DNA of 5,414 bases from Aestuariivirga sp. (GTDB taxonomy: Bacteria; Pseudomonadota; Alphaproteobacteria; Rhizobiales; Aestuariivirgaceae), in assembly GCA_020252385.1 (NCBI GenBank), contig JADCDC010000251.1, positions 1-5,414 on the forward strand. The letters run 5' to 3'. Shown here piece by piece: positions 1 through 5,395 of this stretch (position 1 is its first letter; every line of letters starts with the position of its first letter). The notes beneath the pieces were generated by a model. The model saw only the letters and a list, made by a program, of their open reading frames with translations, was not told the DNA's origin and searched no databases. Both the position numbers and the translations under genes were made by a program.

Positions 1-292
1 CCTGGGGAACGTCCTCGCCCGACTTGAAGTTGATCTCGGTGACGACGCCGCCAACCTGCGGGGTGATGTCGATGCCCTGATAGGCGGTGAGCGTGCCGAT
101 CCCCGTGATCTGCGGCTGCCACTGGTCCATGCGGGCGGGTTCGGCCGACACCGTCTCGGGCGGCACGGGTGCGCCGAGGATGACCTCGGCCAGCATCTTC
201 GGCTTGAACTCGAAGGCGTAGAAGGCGATGGCTCCGCCGAGCCCGCCCAGAATGACGGTCACCAGCAGGAAATACAGAATGCGGCGTATCAT
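1..292 (-). CDS. RND efflux periplasmic adaptor (membrane fusion protein), N-terminal part
   Basis: Adaptors of this family bridge an inner-membrane RND pump and an outer-membrane channel. The gene starts at the ATG whose complement is CAT at 290-292 and runs off the left edge after 97 codons. The translation begins MIRRILYFLLVTVILGG, a basic start followed by one hydrophobic segment (about residues 5-27) that acts as signal anchor. Residues 49-97 then read VSAEPARMDQWQPQITGIG and continue with a segment containing GIDITPQVGGVVTEINFKSG. This is the typical beginning of the family's first beta-barrel strand and biotinyl-lipoyl half-motif. The start lies 18 bp after the padR stop on the same strand, with only a weak purine-rich stretch (GGGAACGAG) before it, so co-transcription with padR is likely. 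The hairpin and C-terminal domains, the partner pump and the exported substrate lie outside the window. Family assignment is strong and substrate is unknown. Confidence 0.85.
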   Translation of the reverse strand, partial: MIRRILYFLLVTVILGGLGGAIAFYAFEFKPKMLAEVILGAPVPPETVSAEPARMDQWQPQITGIGTLTAYQGIDITPQVGGVVTEINFKSGEDVPQ

Positions 293-310
293 GAGTTCTC
301 GTTCCCAGTC

Positions 311-847
311 TTATTCGGCGGCCTGCGGTGTCGCATTGCGCAGGAGTTCGGCTTTCTTGTCCTTCAGCACGGCGAGCGCGGCAGACACCACCGCCTCCCC
401 GTAATCGGCTACGAAGCGGGCGCCCGCATGGGGCTGCTCCGAGCATCGGCACTCGCGTATACGGGCCAGATCGTCTTCAAGGTCACTTTGCTGCTTGTCG
501 ATGGCGGCCCGCATCATCTCGGGCGTCATGTATTGCTGAAGCAGCATCTGAAACAGAAACTCGGACTTGTACTTGTCGCGGCCCGGCACAACCGAAATGG
601 CGCGCGCCAGGCTGGCCCGGCCCTTCTCGGTGATGGCATAGACCTTCTTGTCGGGCTTGCCGGACTGCTCCTCGGCGCGGACCGTCACCAGCCCCTCGCC
701 CGCCAGCTGCGTCAGCGCCGGGTAGATCGAGCCGAAGCTCGCGTCGATGAAGTGGCTGAACAGCCCCTCCTCGATGTCCTTCTTGATCTCATAGCCCGTG
801 GCCTCTCCGGTGGAGAGAATGCCCAGGCAGAGCGTCCTGACGTTCAT
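311..847 (-). CDS. PadR-family transcriptional repressor
   Basis: A 178-residue PadR regulator with the two-part layout of the longer members of the family (PadR/AphA type). Residues 1 to about 80 form the winged helix: MNVRTLCLGIL, GYEI at 18-21, the recognition-helix region with GSIYPAL at 39-45, EGLVTV at 51-56, and the wing ending in KVYAITEKGRA at 68-78. Residues about 90-170 are a charged, helical C-terminal region matching the dimerising domain known as Vir_act_alpha_C. It includes one Cys-rich spot, ECRC at 132-135. PadR proteins usually repress an adjacent gene and release DNA on binding a small, often phenolic or drug-like, ligand. Here the adjacent gene on the same strand encodes an efflux adaptor, so a ligand-induced repressor of its own efflux operon is the natural inference. 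There is no good Shine-Dalgarno sequence before the ATG. The start is kept because MNVRTL is a typical family beginning and the operator-like repeats lie immediately upstream. Confidence 0.9.
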   Translation of the reverse strand: MNVRTLCLGILSTGEATGYEIKKDIEEGLFSHFIDASFGSIYPALTQLAGEGLVTVRAEEQSGKPDKKVYAITEKGRASLARAISVVPGRDKYKSEFLFQMLLQQYMTPEMMRAAIDKQQSDLEDDLARIRECRCSEQPHAGARFVADYGEAVVSAALAVLKDKKAELLRNATPQAAE

Positions 848-856
848 GTAAATGCC

Positions 857-902
857 GGTTCGATATATGCTGGTCCGATAGATTGCGGGTCGATATATAT
901 CG
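857..902 (-). promoter_or_regulatory. Candidate PadR operator: three 15-bp tandem repeats with a palindrome
   Basis: Read on the minus strand, three adjoining 15-bp units are GATATATATCGACCC (901-887), GCAATCTATCGGACC (886-872) and AGCATATATCGAACC (871-857). Pairwise they agree at 10 or 11 of 15 positions and share the core AT[A/C]TATCG followed by a CC end. The first unit lies within a perfect 12-bp palindrome, CGATATATATCG at 891-902. The array is AT-rich within GC-rich DNA, begins 10 bp upstream of the padR start and overlaps a possible padR -10 element. PadR proteins commonly bind AT-rich inverted repeats near their own promoter, so autoregulation is inferred. The sequence does not match a specific published site that I can name with certainty. 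Confidence 0.55.
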
Positions 903-920
903 GGCTGGCATAATCCACAA
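892..920 (-). promoter_or_regulatory. Possible padR-efflux operon promoter
   Basis: On the minus strand TTGTGG (920-915) is followed after 17 bp by TATATC (897-892), placing a transcription start near 885 and a leader of roughly 38 nt. The -10 falls inside the palindrome of the first repeat, so a bound repressor would block polymerase. An alternative pairing using the TATA-rich core of the third repeat (around 862-868) as -10 would give a much shorter leader. The sequence does not decide between them. Confidence 0.3.
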
Positions 921-954
921 GTCCAAACTTCCGGTACCCGCGACGGCGGCGCGC

Positions 955-983
955 TTGTGTTAAAAATGTGTTCTGTCTATGAC
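955..983 (+). promoter_or_regulatory. Candidate promoter of the liv operon
   Basis: TTGTGT (955-960) and TATGAC (978-983) are separated by exactly 17 bp, in an AT-richer patch between the divergent genes. Transcription would begin near 990, giving a leader of about 47 nt before livH. The match is 4 of 6 at -35 and partial at -10, reasonable for an alphaproteobacterial housekeeping promoter. It is the best candidate I found in 900-1036. Confidence 0.4.
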
Positions 984-985
984 AG
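973..985. promoter_or_regulatory. Inverted repeat over the liv -10 region, possible operator
   Basis: CTGTC and GACAG form perfect 5-bp arms around the 3-bp spacer TAT. The repeat covers the candidate -10 element TATGAC. A dimeric regulator bound here would repress livH. The short arms mean chance occurrence is possible, and no regulator can be assigned from the sequence. Confidence 0.3.
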
Positions 986-1025
986 GTCAAACGGCAGCAC
1001 AAAAACCGCGCCGGGCAAGGCAGTC

Positions 1026-1033
1026 GAGGGGGG
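1026..1033 (+). promoter_or_regulatory. livH ribosome binding site
   Basis: GAGGGGGG ends 3 nt before the ATG at 1037. It is purine-rich and partly complementary to the 16S tail, though closer to the start codon than usual. It supports the 1037 start. Translation from there gives the typical LivH beginning, a short amphipathic N-terminus followed by NGITLGSIYGL. Confidence 0.6.
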
Positions 1034-1036
1034 CTC

Positions 1037-1963
1037 ATGGAGTATTTTCTCCAACAATTGATCAATGGAATCACGCTTGGGTCGATCTATGGCCTGATCG
1101 CCATCGGTTACACCATGGTGTTCGGCATCATCGGCATGGTGAACTTCTCCCATGGCGACGTGTTCATGGTGTCCGCCTTCATCGCCCTCATCGCCTTCCT
1201 GGTGGTGTCGGTGTGGCTGGGGATCGGCAGCGTGGCGATTGCCCTGATCGTGATGCTGGTGGTCGGCATGGTGCTGACCGGGCTTTGGAGCTGGACCATC
1301 GAAAAACTGGCCTACCGGCCGTTGCGAGGAAGCTTCCGCCTGGCGCCGCTGATCTCGGCCATCGGCGTGTCGCTCGTCCTGTCCAACTTCATCCAGGTCG
1401 CCCAGGACCCGCGCAACAAGCCGATTCCCCCGCTGTTCGACCCCAATGACGTCATCCCCATCACCACCGGTGCTGACGGCTTCGCCGTGGTTCTGGCCTA
1501 CAAGCAGATCGTCATCGTGCTCGTGACCGCCGTTCTCCTCGGCATCTTCTGGTATGTGGTGCAGAAGACGCCGCTGGGCCGCGCCCAGCGCGCCTGCGAG
1601 CAGGACCGCAAGATGGCCGCACTCCTCGGCATCAACGTCGACCGGACCGTCTCCGCGACCTTCGTCATGGGTGCCGCACTCGCCGCCGTGGCTGGCGTCA
1701 TGTACCTGATGCAGTATGGCGTGATTTCCTACCAGGACGGGTTCATTCCAGGCATCAAGGCCTTCACCGCCGCGGTTCTGGGCGGCATCGGCTCGCTGCC
1801 GGGCGCGGTCATCGGCGGCCTGCTGATCGGCCTCATCGAAACCTTCTTCTCGGGCTATTTCTCGCTCGCCTACAAGGACGTCGCAGCCTTCTCGATCCTC
1901 GCCATCGTCCTGATCTTCATGCCGCAGGGTCTTCTGGGCCGTCCTGAGGTCGAGAAGGTCTGA
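1037..1963 (+). CDS. livH: Branched-chain amino acid ABC transporter permease LivH
   Basis: One of the two inner-membrane channel subunits of a LIV-I/HAAT-type importer. The 308-residue length equals that of typical LivH proteins. Diagnostic segments are QLINGITLGSIYGLIAIG (7-24), the conserved turn GMVNFSHGDVFM (33-44), the cytoplasmic EAA-like coupling loop from about 177 (KTPLGRAQRACEQD, then MAALLGINVDRT), and the C-terminal FTAAVLGGIGSLPGAVIGG (243-261) ending in IFMPQGLLGRPEVEKV. About eight hydrophobic segments can be drawn (roughly 11-33, 40-58, 62-83, 104-122, 155-174, 205-226, 240-270 and 282-297). It pairs with LivM, whose gene begins 2 nt after the livH stop, and the coupling loop contacts LivG/LivF. 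All key motifs look intact. The family also carries other amides and amino acids, so the substrate is uncertain until the binding protein is known. Confidence 0.95.
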   Translation: MEYFLQQLINGITLGSIYGLIAIGYTMVFGIIGMVNFSHGDVFMVSAFIALIAFLVVSVWLGIGSVAIALIVMLVVGMVLTGLWSWTIEKLAYRPLRGSFRLAPLISAIGVSLVLSNFIQVAQDPRNKPIPPLFDPNDVIPITTGADGFAVVLAYKQIVIVLVTAVLLGIFWYVVQKTPLGRAQRACEQDRKMAALLGINVDRTVSATFVMGAALAAVAGVMYLMQYGVISYQDGFIPGIKAFTAAVLGGIGSLPGAVIGGLLIGLIETFFSGYFSLAYKDVAAFSILAIVLIFMPQGLLGRPEVEKV

Positions 1964-1965
1964 TC

Positions 1966-3372
1966 ATGTCGAAACCGCAAGACAGCACGCCGTCGCATAC
2001 CCGCAAACTGTTCCTCGGCGCACTGCTCGTCGCCGTGGTGGCGCTTGGCCTGTTCGGGCCGCTGCTCGGCCTCAAGACCGAGCAGAACATGGACAACCAG
2101 CTCGTGCTGCTGTTCAGGCCGTGGCACGCCATCATCGCGATCCTCGCCTGTGTCGCCGCCTACCTGGTGATCCAGGCCATCAAGATCGCGGCCGCACACC
2201 GCGAGGCGACCGCCAAACCCGTGGCGGCACAGCCCTCGGCGCTCGGAAAATACCTGGCGCCGGGCGGGCTCAGCTTCGTTTTCATCTATCCGCTGCTGGT
2301 GATCCTGCTCGTCGGCACGAGCGGCATTCCGAAATGGGTCGACAACTTCGGCATCCTCATCCTGATCTACGTGATGCTCGGCTGGGGCCTCAACATCGTG
2401 GTGGGCCTCGCGGGGCTGCTCGATCTTGGCTATGTGGCCTTCTACGCCATCGGCTCCTACTCCTATGCGCTGCTGTCGCTGCATTTCGGCTGGTCGTTCT
2501 GGCTGTGCCTGCCGGTGGCCGGCATCCTCGCCGCCTTCTGGGGCATCCTTCTGGGCTTTCCCGTCTTGCGATTGCGGGGCGACTACCTCGCGATCGTGAC
2601 GCTGGCTTTCGGTGAAATCATCTACCTTGTCGCCAAGAACTGGAAGGACTTCACCGGCGGCGGTGCTGGCATCTCCGCCCCGCGCATCACCTTCTTCGGC
2701 ATCAAGTTCGACGGAACGCCCGATGGCTTCGCGGCCTGGCTCTCCTGGGTGCTGAGCGGGATCACCACCACCTTCGGCTTCGACCCGGTGACCATCCCGC
2801 CCGCCCCCTGGTATCGCACGATGTTCCTCTACTACGTCATCGTGGTCCTGGCGCTGATGACCGCCTGGGTGACGCTGAGGCTCCGCCGCCTGCCGGTGGG
2901 CCGCGCCTGGGAAGCGCTGCGCGAGGACGAGATCGCCTGCCGCTCGCTCGGCATCAACACGACGAACACCAAGCTCACCGCCTTCGCCTGCGGCGCCTTC
3001 TTCGGCGGCCTGGCCGGCGCCTTCTTCGGCGCCCGGCAGGGCTTCGTCGACCCGGAGGGCTTCAAGTTCATCGAGTCGGCCATCATCCTGGCGATCGTGG
3101 TGCTGGGCGGCATGGGCTCGCTCATCGGCGTGGCGCTTGCCGCCGTCGCCATGCAGGGCGGCACCGAGATACTGCGCGAACTCGACTTCCTGAAACACAT
3201 CTTCGGCGACGACTTCAAGCCGGAGCTCTACCGCATGCTGATCTTCGGCAGCGCCATGGTGATCATCATGCTGTGGAAGCCCCGAGGCTTCGTCTCGGTC
3301 CGGCAACCCACCGCCTTCCTCCACGAAAAGAAGGCCATCGGGGTTGACAACGTAAAGGAAGGTCACGGCTGA
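1966..3372 (+). CDS. livM: Branched-chain amino acid ABC transporter permease LivM
   Basis: The second channel subunit, 468 residues against about 425 for E. coli LivM. The family core starts near 125: GLNIVVGLAGLLDLGYVAFYAIG (141-163), LRLRGDYLAIVTLAFGEI (201-218), the coupling loop LPVGRAWEALREDEIACRSLG (309-329), then an AFFGARQGFVDPEGF segment (352-366) and AIVVLGGMGSLIGV (376-389). The first 120 residues add an extra N-terminal part with two hydrophobic helices (about 15-35 and 52-74) and an Ala-rich polar linker (75-100). This layout occurs in the longer LivM proteins. The glycine-rich helix at 343-355 repeats GAFFG twice. The ATG at 1966 lies 2 nt after the livH stop, with GAGAAGG at 1952-1958 inside the end of livH as ribosome binding site, so translation is probably coupled. 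The stop overlaps the livG start by one base. Confidence 0.95.
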   Translation: MSKPQDSTPSHTRKLFLGALLVAVVALGLFGPLLGLKTEQNMDNQLVLLFRPWHAIIAILACVAAYLVIQAIKIAAAHREATAKPVAAQPSALGKYLAPGGLSFVFIYPLLVILLVGTSGIPKWVDNFGILILIYVMLGWGLNIVVGLAGLLDLGYVAFYAIGSYSYALLSLHFGWSFWLCLPVAGILAAFWGILLGFPVLRLRGDYLAIVTLAFGEIIYLVAKNWKDFTGGGAGISAPRITFFGIKFDGTPDGFAAWLSWVLSGITTTFGFDPVTIPPAPWYRTMFLYYVIVVLALMTAWVTLRLRRLPVGRAWEALREDEIACRSLGINTTNTKLTAFACGAFFGGLAGAFFGARQGFVDPEGFKFIESAIILAIVVLGGMGSLIGVALAAVAMQGGTEILRELDFLKHIFGDDFKPELYRMLIFGSAMVIIMLWKPRGFVSVRQPTAFLHEKKAIGVDNVKEGHG

Positions 3373-4271
3373 TGACGGGTGCTGTAAACCCTGGCAGCGT
3401 GCTCACCGTGGAGCACCTGACGGTCCGCTTCGGCGGCCTGACGGCCGTGAACGACCTGAGCTTCGATGTGCGCCATGGCCAGATCACGGGCCTGATCGGC
3501 CCCAATGGTGCTGGCAAGACGACGGTGTTCAACTGCATCACCGGCTTCTACAAGCCCACGACGGGCCTTCTCACCATGACGCACCAGAACGGCAAATCCT
3601 TCTACCTGGACCGCATGGCCGACTTCCAGGTGACGGCAAAGGCCCGCGTGGCGCGCACCTTCCAGAACATCCGGCTGTTCTCCGGCATGACGGTTCTCGA
3701 GAACCTGCTGGTGGCGCAGCACAACATGCTGATGCAGGCGTCGGGCATGTCGGTCGCCGGGGTGCTGGGCCTTCCCGCCTACCGGCACGCCGAGGATGGC
3801 GCGAAGGAGCGGGCGGCCGAATGGCTGAAGCGCGTCAACCTCTATGACCGCGCCGACGATGCGGCGGGCGAATTGCCCTATGGCGCCCAGCGCCGGCTGG
3901 AGATCGCCCGCGCCATGTGCACCGACCCCGTGCTGCTCTGCCTCGACGAGCCGGCGGCGGGCCTCAACCCGCGCGAGTCGGCCGAGCTGAACGAGCTGCT
4001 GCTGTCAATCCGCGAGTCCGACAAGACCTCGATCCTGCTCATCGAGCATGACATGTCGGTGGTCATGAAGATCTGCGATCATATCGTGGTGCTCGAATAC
4101 GGACAGAAGATCTCCGATGGCACGCCTGAGCAGGTGAAGAGCGATCCGCGCGTGATCGCGGCCTATCTGGGCGTCGATGACAGCGAGATCGAAAGCAAGC
4201 CGGAAATCGCCGAACTGGTGAGCGAGGCCGGTGCGGAAATACCCCAACACAAAGAGGGAGGCCGCTCGTGA
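3372..4271 (+). CDS. livG: Branched-chain amino acid ABC transporter ATPase LivG
   Basis: The first of two nucleotide-binding subunits that power import through LivH/LivM. ABC motifs are complete in 299 residues: Walker A GPNGAGKTT (43-51), Q-loop TFQNIRLF (96-103, Gln98), signature LPYGAQRRLEIARA (168-181, the LivG form of LSGGQ), Walker B VLLCLDEP (187-194, catalytic Glu193) and H-loop His226 in LLIEHDMSVVM. The YGAQ signature and the IEHDM H-loop separate LivG from LivF. The usual C-terminal end, AAYLGVDD (263-270), is followed by about 29 extra, largely acidic residues (SEIESKPEIAELVSEAGAEI and onward), so it is longer than the 255 residues of E. coli LivG. The ATG shares its A with the livM stop (TGATG), and AAGGAAGG (3355-3362) precedes it at 9 nt, which supports this start and coupled translation. 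Confidence 0.95.
   Translation: MTGAVNPGSVLTVEHLTVRFGGLTAVNDLSFDVRHGQITGLIGPNGAGKTTVFNCITGFYKPTTGLLTMTHQNGKSFYLDRMADFQVTAKARVARTFQNIRLFSGMTVLENLLVAQHNMLMQASGMSVAGVLGLPAYRHAEDGAKERAAEWLKRVNLYDRADDAAGELPYGAQRRLEIARAMCTDPVLLCLDEPAAGLNPRESAELNELLLSIRESDKTSILLIEHDMSVVMKICDHIVVLEYGQKISDGTPEQVKSDPRVIAAYLGVDDSEIESKPEIAELVSEAGAEIPQHKEGGRS
4256..4261 (+). promoter_or_regulatory. livF ribosome binding site that fixes a GTG start
   Basis: GGGAGG lies 6 nt upstream of the GTG at 4268, inside the last codons of livG. No ATG lies in frame near the beginning of the conserved LivF sequence. This site and the 4-nt GTGA overlap with the livG stop therefore decide the start. Confidence 0.75.
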
Positions 4272-4990
4272 GTTCGCTTCTCTCGGCCCGCGGGGTCAAG
4301 ACCTATTACGGCAAGATCGCCGCCCTCAAGGGCGTCGACATCGATGTGAAGGAAGGCGAGATCGTCACGCTGATCGGCTCCAACGGTGCTGGCAAGTCGA
4401 CGTTGATGATGACGATCTTCGGCAACCCCCAGGCGCGCGAGGGCACGATCACCTTCGCCGGCCAGGACATCACGCGGATGCCGACGCATGACATCGCCAA
4501 GCTCAGGATCGCGCTGTCACCCGAGGGCCGCCGCATCTTCCCGCGCATGACGGTGCTCGAGAACCTGCAGATGGGCGCCACCGTCGACGGCTATGTCAAC
4601 ATGAAGGAGGACATCGAGCGCGCCTTCACGCTGTTCCCGCGCCTCAAGGAGCGCATGACCCAGCGCGGCGGCACGCTGTCGGGCGGCGAACAGCAGATGC
4701 TGGCCATCGCCCGCGCCCTGATGGCGCGGCCGAGGCTCCTGCTCCTCGACGAGCCGTCTCTGGGTCTCGCCCCCCTCATCGTGAAGCAGATCTTCGACGC
4801 GATCCGGGACCTGAACCGCAAGGAAAAGCTCAGCGTCTTCCTGGTCGAGCAGAACGCCTTCCACGCCCTGAAGCTGGCCCACCGGGCCTATGTGATGGTG
4901 AACGGCCTCGTGACCATGACGGGTACGGGCGAAGAGCTTCTGAAACGCCCGGAGGTCCGCGCCGCCTATCTCGAAGGCGGGGCGCATTAG
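4268..4990 (+). CDS. livF: Branched-chain amino acid ABC transporter ATPase LivF
   Basis: The second nucleotide-binding subunit, expected to form a heterodimer with LivG beneath the LivH/LivM channel. Its 240 residues match the usual length. Motifs are Walker A GSNGAGKST (37-45), LSPEGRRIFPRMTVLENLQMG (83-103), signature TLSGGEQQMLAIARAL (136-151) and Walker B RLLLLDEPSLGLAP (156-169, Glu162). The usual Q-loop glutamine is Glu86 and the usual H-loop histidine is Gln195 (FLVEQNA). Both replacements are standard for LivF and do not indicate a broken enzyme. The gene uses a GTG start overlapping the livG stop by 4 nt, typical of termination-reinitiation that balances the two ATPases. The end, AAYLEGGAH, is the normal family C-terminus. 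The TAG stop is shared with the ribosome binding site of the next gene. Confidence 0.95.
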   Translation: MSSLLSARGVKTYYGKIAALKGVDIDVKEGEIVTLIGSNGAGKSTLMMTIFGNPQAREGTITFAGQDITRMPTHDIAKLRIALSPEGRRIFPRMTVLENLQMGATVDGYVNMKEDIERAFTLFPRLKERMTQRGGTLSGGEQQMLAIARALMARPRLLLLDEPSLGLAPLIVKQIFDAIRDLNRKEKLSVFLVEQNAFHALKLAHRAYVMVNGLVTMTGTGEELLKRPEVRAAYLEGGAH

Positions 4991-4995
4991 GAGGT
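4989..4995 (+). promoter_or_regulatory. Consensus Shine-Dalgarno of the small membrane protein gene
   Basis: AGGAGGT is a perfect anti-16S match, 4 nt before the ATG at 5000, and its first two bases are the last two of the livF TAG stop. It is the strongest ribosome binding site in the operon. It argues that the downstream small reading frame is real and starts at 5000. Confidence 0.8.
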
Positions 4996-4999
4996 CGCC

Positions 5000-5329
5000 A
5001 TGGACAAGAGCATCTGGGTCTATATTCTCCTGACGCTGATCATCGGGGGTGGTGCGGCCATCCTGATGGGGCGGAACTTCGCGCAGAACTGGCGTTCGGT
5101 CACGAATGTGGTGATCGCCTCCTTCGGTCTCGCCCTGGGCGTGCGGTTCCTCCATTTCGCGCTGTTTCAGGAGCCGCTGCTGACCCCCGTGGGCTATGCG
5201 GTGGACGCCCTCACCATGATCGTCCTGTCGCTGTTCGGCTTCCGCTGGCGGCGCACGCAGCAGATGACCAGCCAGTATTACTGGCTCTACGAGAGGACCG
5301 GGCTCCTGACCTGGCGGGACAAGGCCTGA
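5000..5329 (+). CDS. Small three-helix membrane protein linked to the liv operon (DUF6867-like)
   Basis: A 109-residue protein of unknown function. Three hydrophobic helices are visible: about 5-23 (IWVYILLTLIIGGGAAILM), 35-56 and 62-80. The last is followed by a basic stop signal, FRWRR (81-85), and a polar, aromatic-rich tail with QYYWLYERTGLLTWRD (92-107). There is no cleavable signal sequence, so it should stay in the inner membrane. By the positive-inside rule the FRWRR tail would be cytoplasmic. I recall a Pfam family of unknown function, DUF6867, with this length and a QYYWLYER-like tail in Hyphomicrobiales, but could not check the match. It starts 9 nt after livF with a consensus Shine-Dalgarno, so it is almost certainly made together with the importer. 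A role as accessory or assembly subunit of the LivHM channel is an inference from position only. Confidence 0.85.
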   Translation: MDKSIWVYILLTLIIGGGAAILMGRNFAQNWRSVTNVVIASFGLALGVRFLHFALFQEPLLTPVGYAVDALTMIVLSLFGFRWRRTQQMTSQYYWLYERTGLLTWRDKA

Positions 5330-5333
5330 AACC

Positions 5334-5355
5334 TGCGCGGAATTAACCTCGCGCA
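5334..5355 (+). other. Weak hairpin after the last gene of the operon
   Basis: TGCGCG (5334-5339) and CGCGCA (5350-5355) are perfect 6-bp arms around a 10-nt AT-rich loop, starting 5 nt after the stop codon. No run of T follows (CGATGAAAACG), so it does not qualify as an intrinsic terminator. It could protect the 3' end or slow polymerase between this operon part and a downstream gene. Confidence 0.3.
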
Positions 5356-5367
5356 CGATGAAAACGG

Positions 5368-5395
5368 GTGACATTATCTTGGTTTGGCGCAATAT
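5368..5395 (+). promoter_or_regulatory. Weak promoter-like pair for a gene beyond the window
   Basis: GTGACA (5368-5373, 5 of 6 to the -35 consensus) is followed after 16 bp by CAATAT (5390-5395, 3 of 6 at -10). The -10 overlaps a 10-bp palindrome, GCAATATTGC (5389-5398). In this gene order a binding-protein gene (livK) could follow, and such genes often have extra expression from their own promoter. No reading frame or start codon with a ribosome binding site is recognisable in 5330-5414. Confidence 0.22.

Noticed and set aside
428..913. 161-codon open frame on the plus strand opposite padR
   Set aside because: PadR on the other strand has clear family motifs. This frame has no family resemblance and ends within the operator-like repeats, whose period-15 pattern explains its repetitive tail.
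844..1074. Possible short gene in the divergent intergenic region on the minus strand (76 codons)
   Set aside because: It overlaps the livH start, the candidate promoters and the operator-like repeats, and has no ribosome binding site or recognisable protein pattern.
1870..3366. Long open frame of 498 codons on the minus strand opposite livM
   Set aside because: It is antisense to a clear livM. Its composition (very rich in His, Asp, Glu, Gln, Arg and Ala, with no domain pattern) is what a GC-rich coding strand produces in the complementary frame. No ribosome binding site or promoter supports it.
4850..4858. LivF seems to lack the H-loop histidine (Gln195) and the Q-loop glutamine (Glu86)
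   Set aside because: These substitutions (VEQNA and PEGRR) are normal in LivF proteins, including that of E. coli, and do not indicate a defective ATPase.
5334..5355. Rho-independent terminator after the operon
   Set aside because: The stem is only 6 bp with a 10-nt loop and no T tract follows. It is listed only as a weak hairpin.
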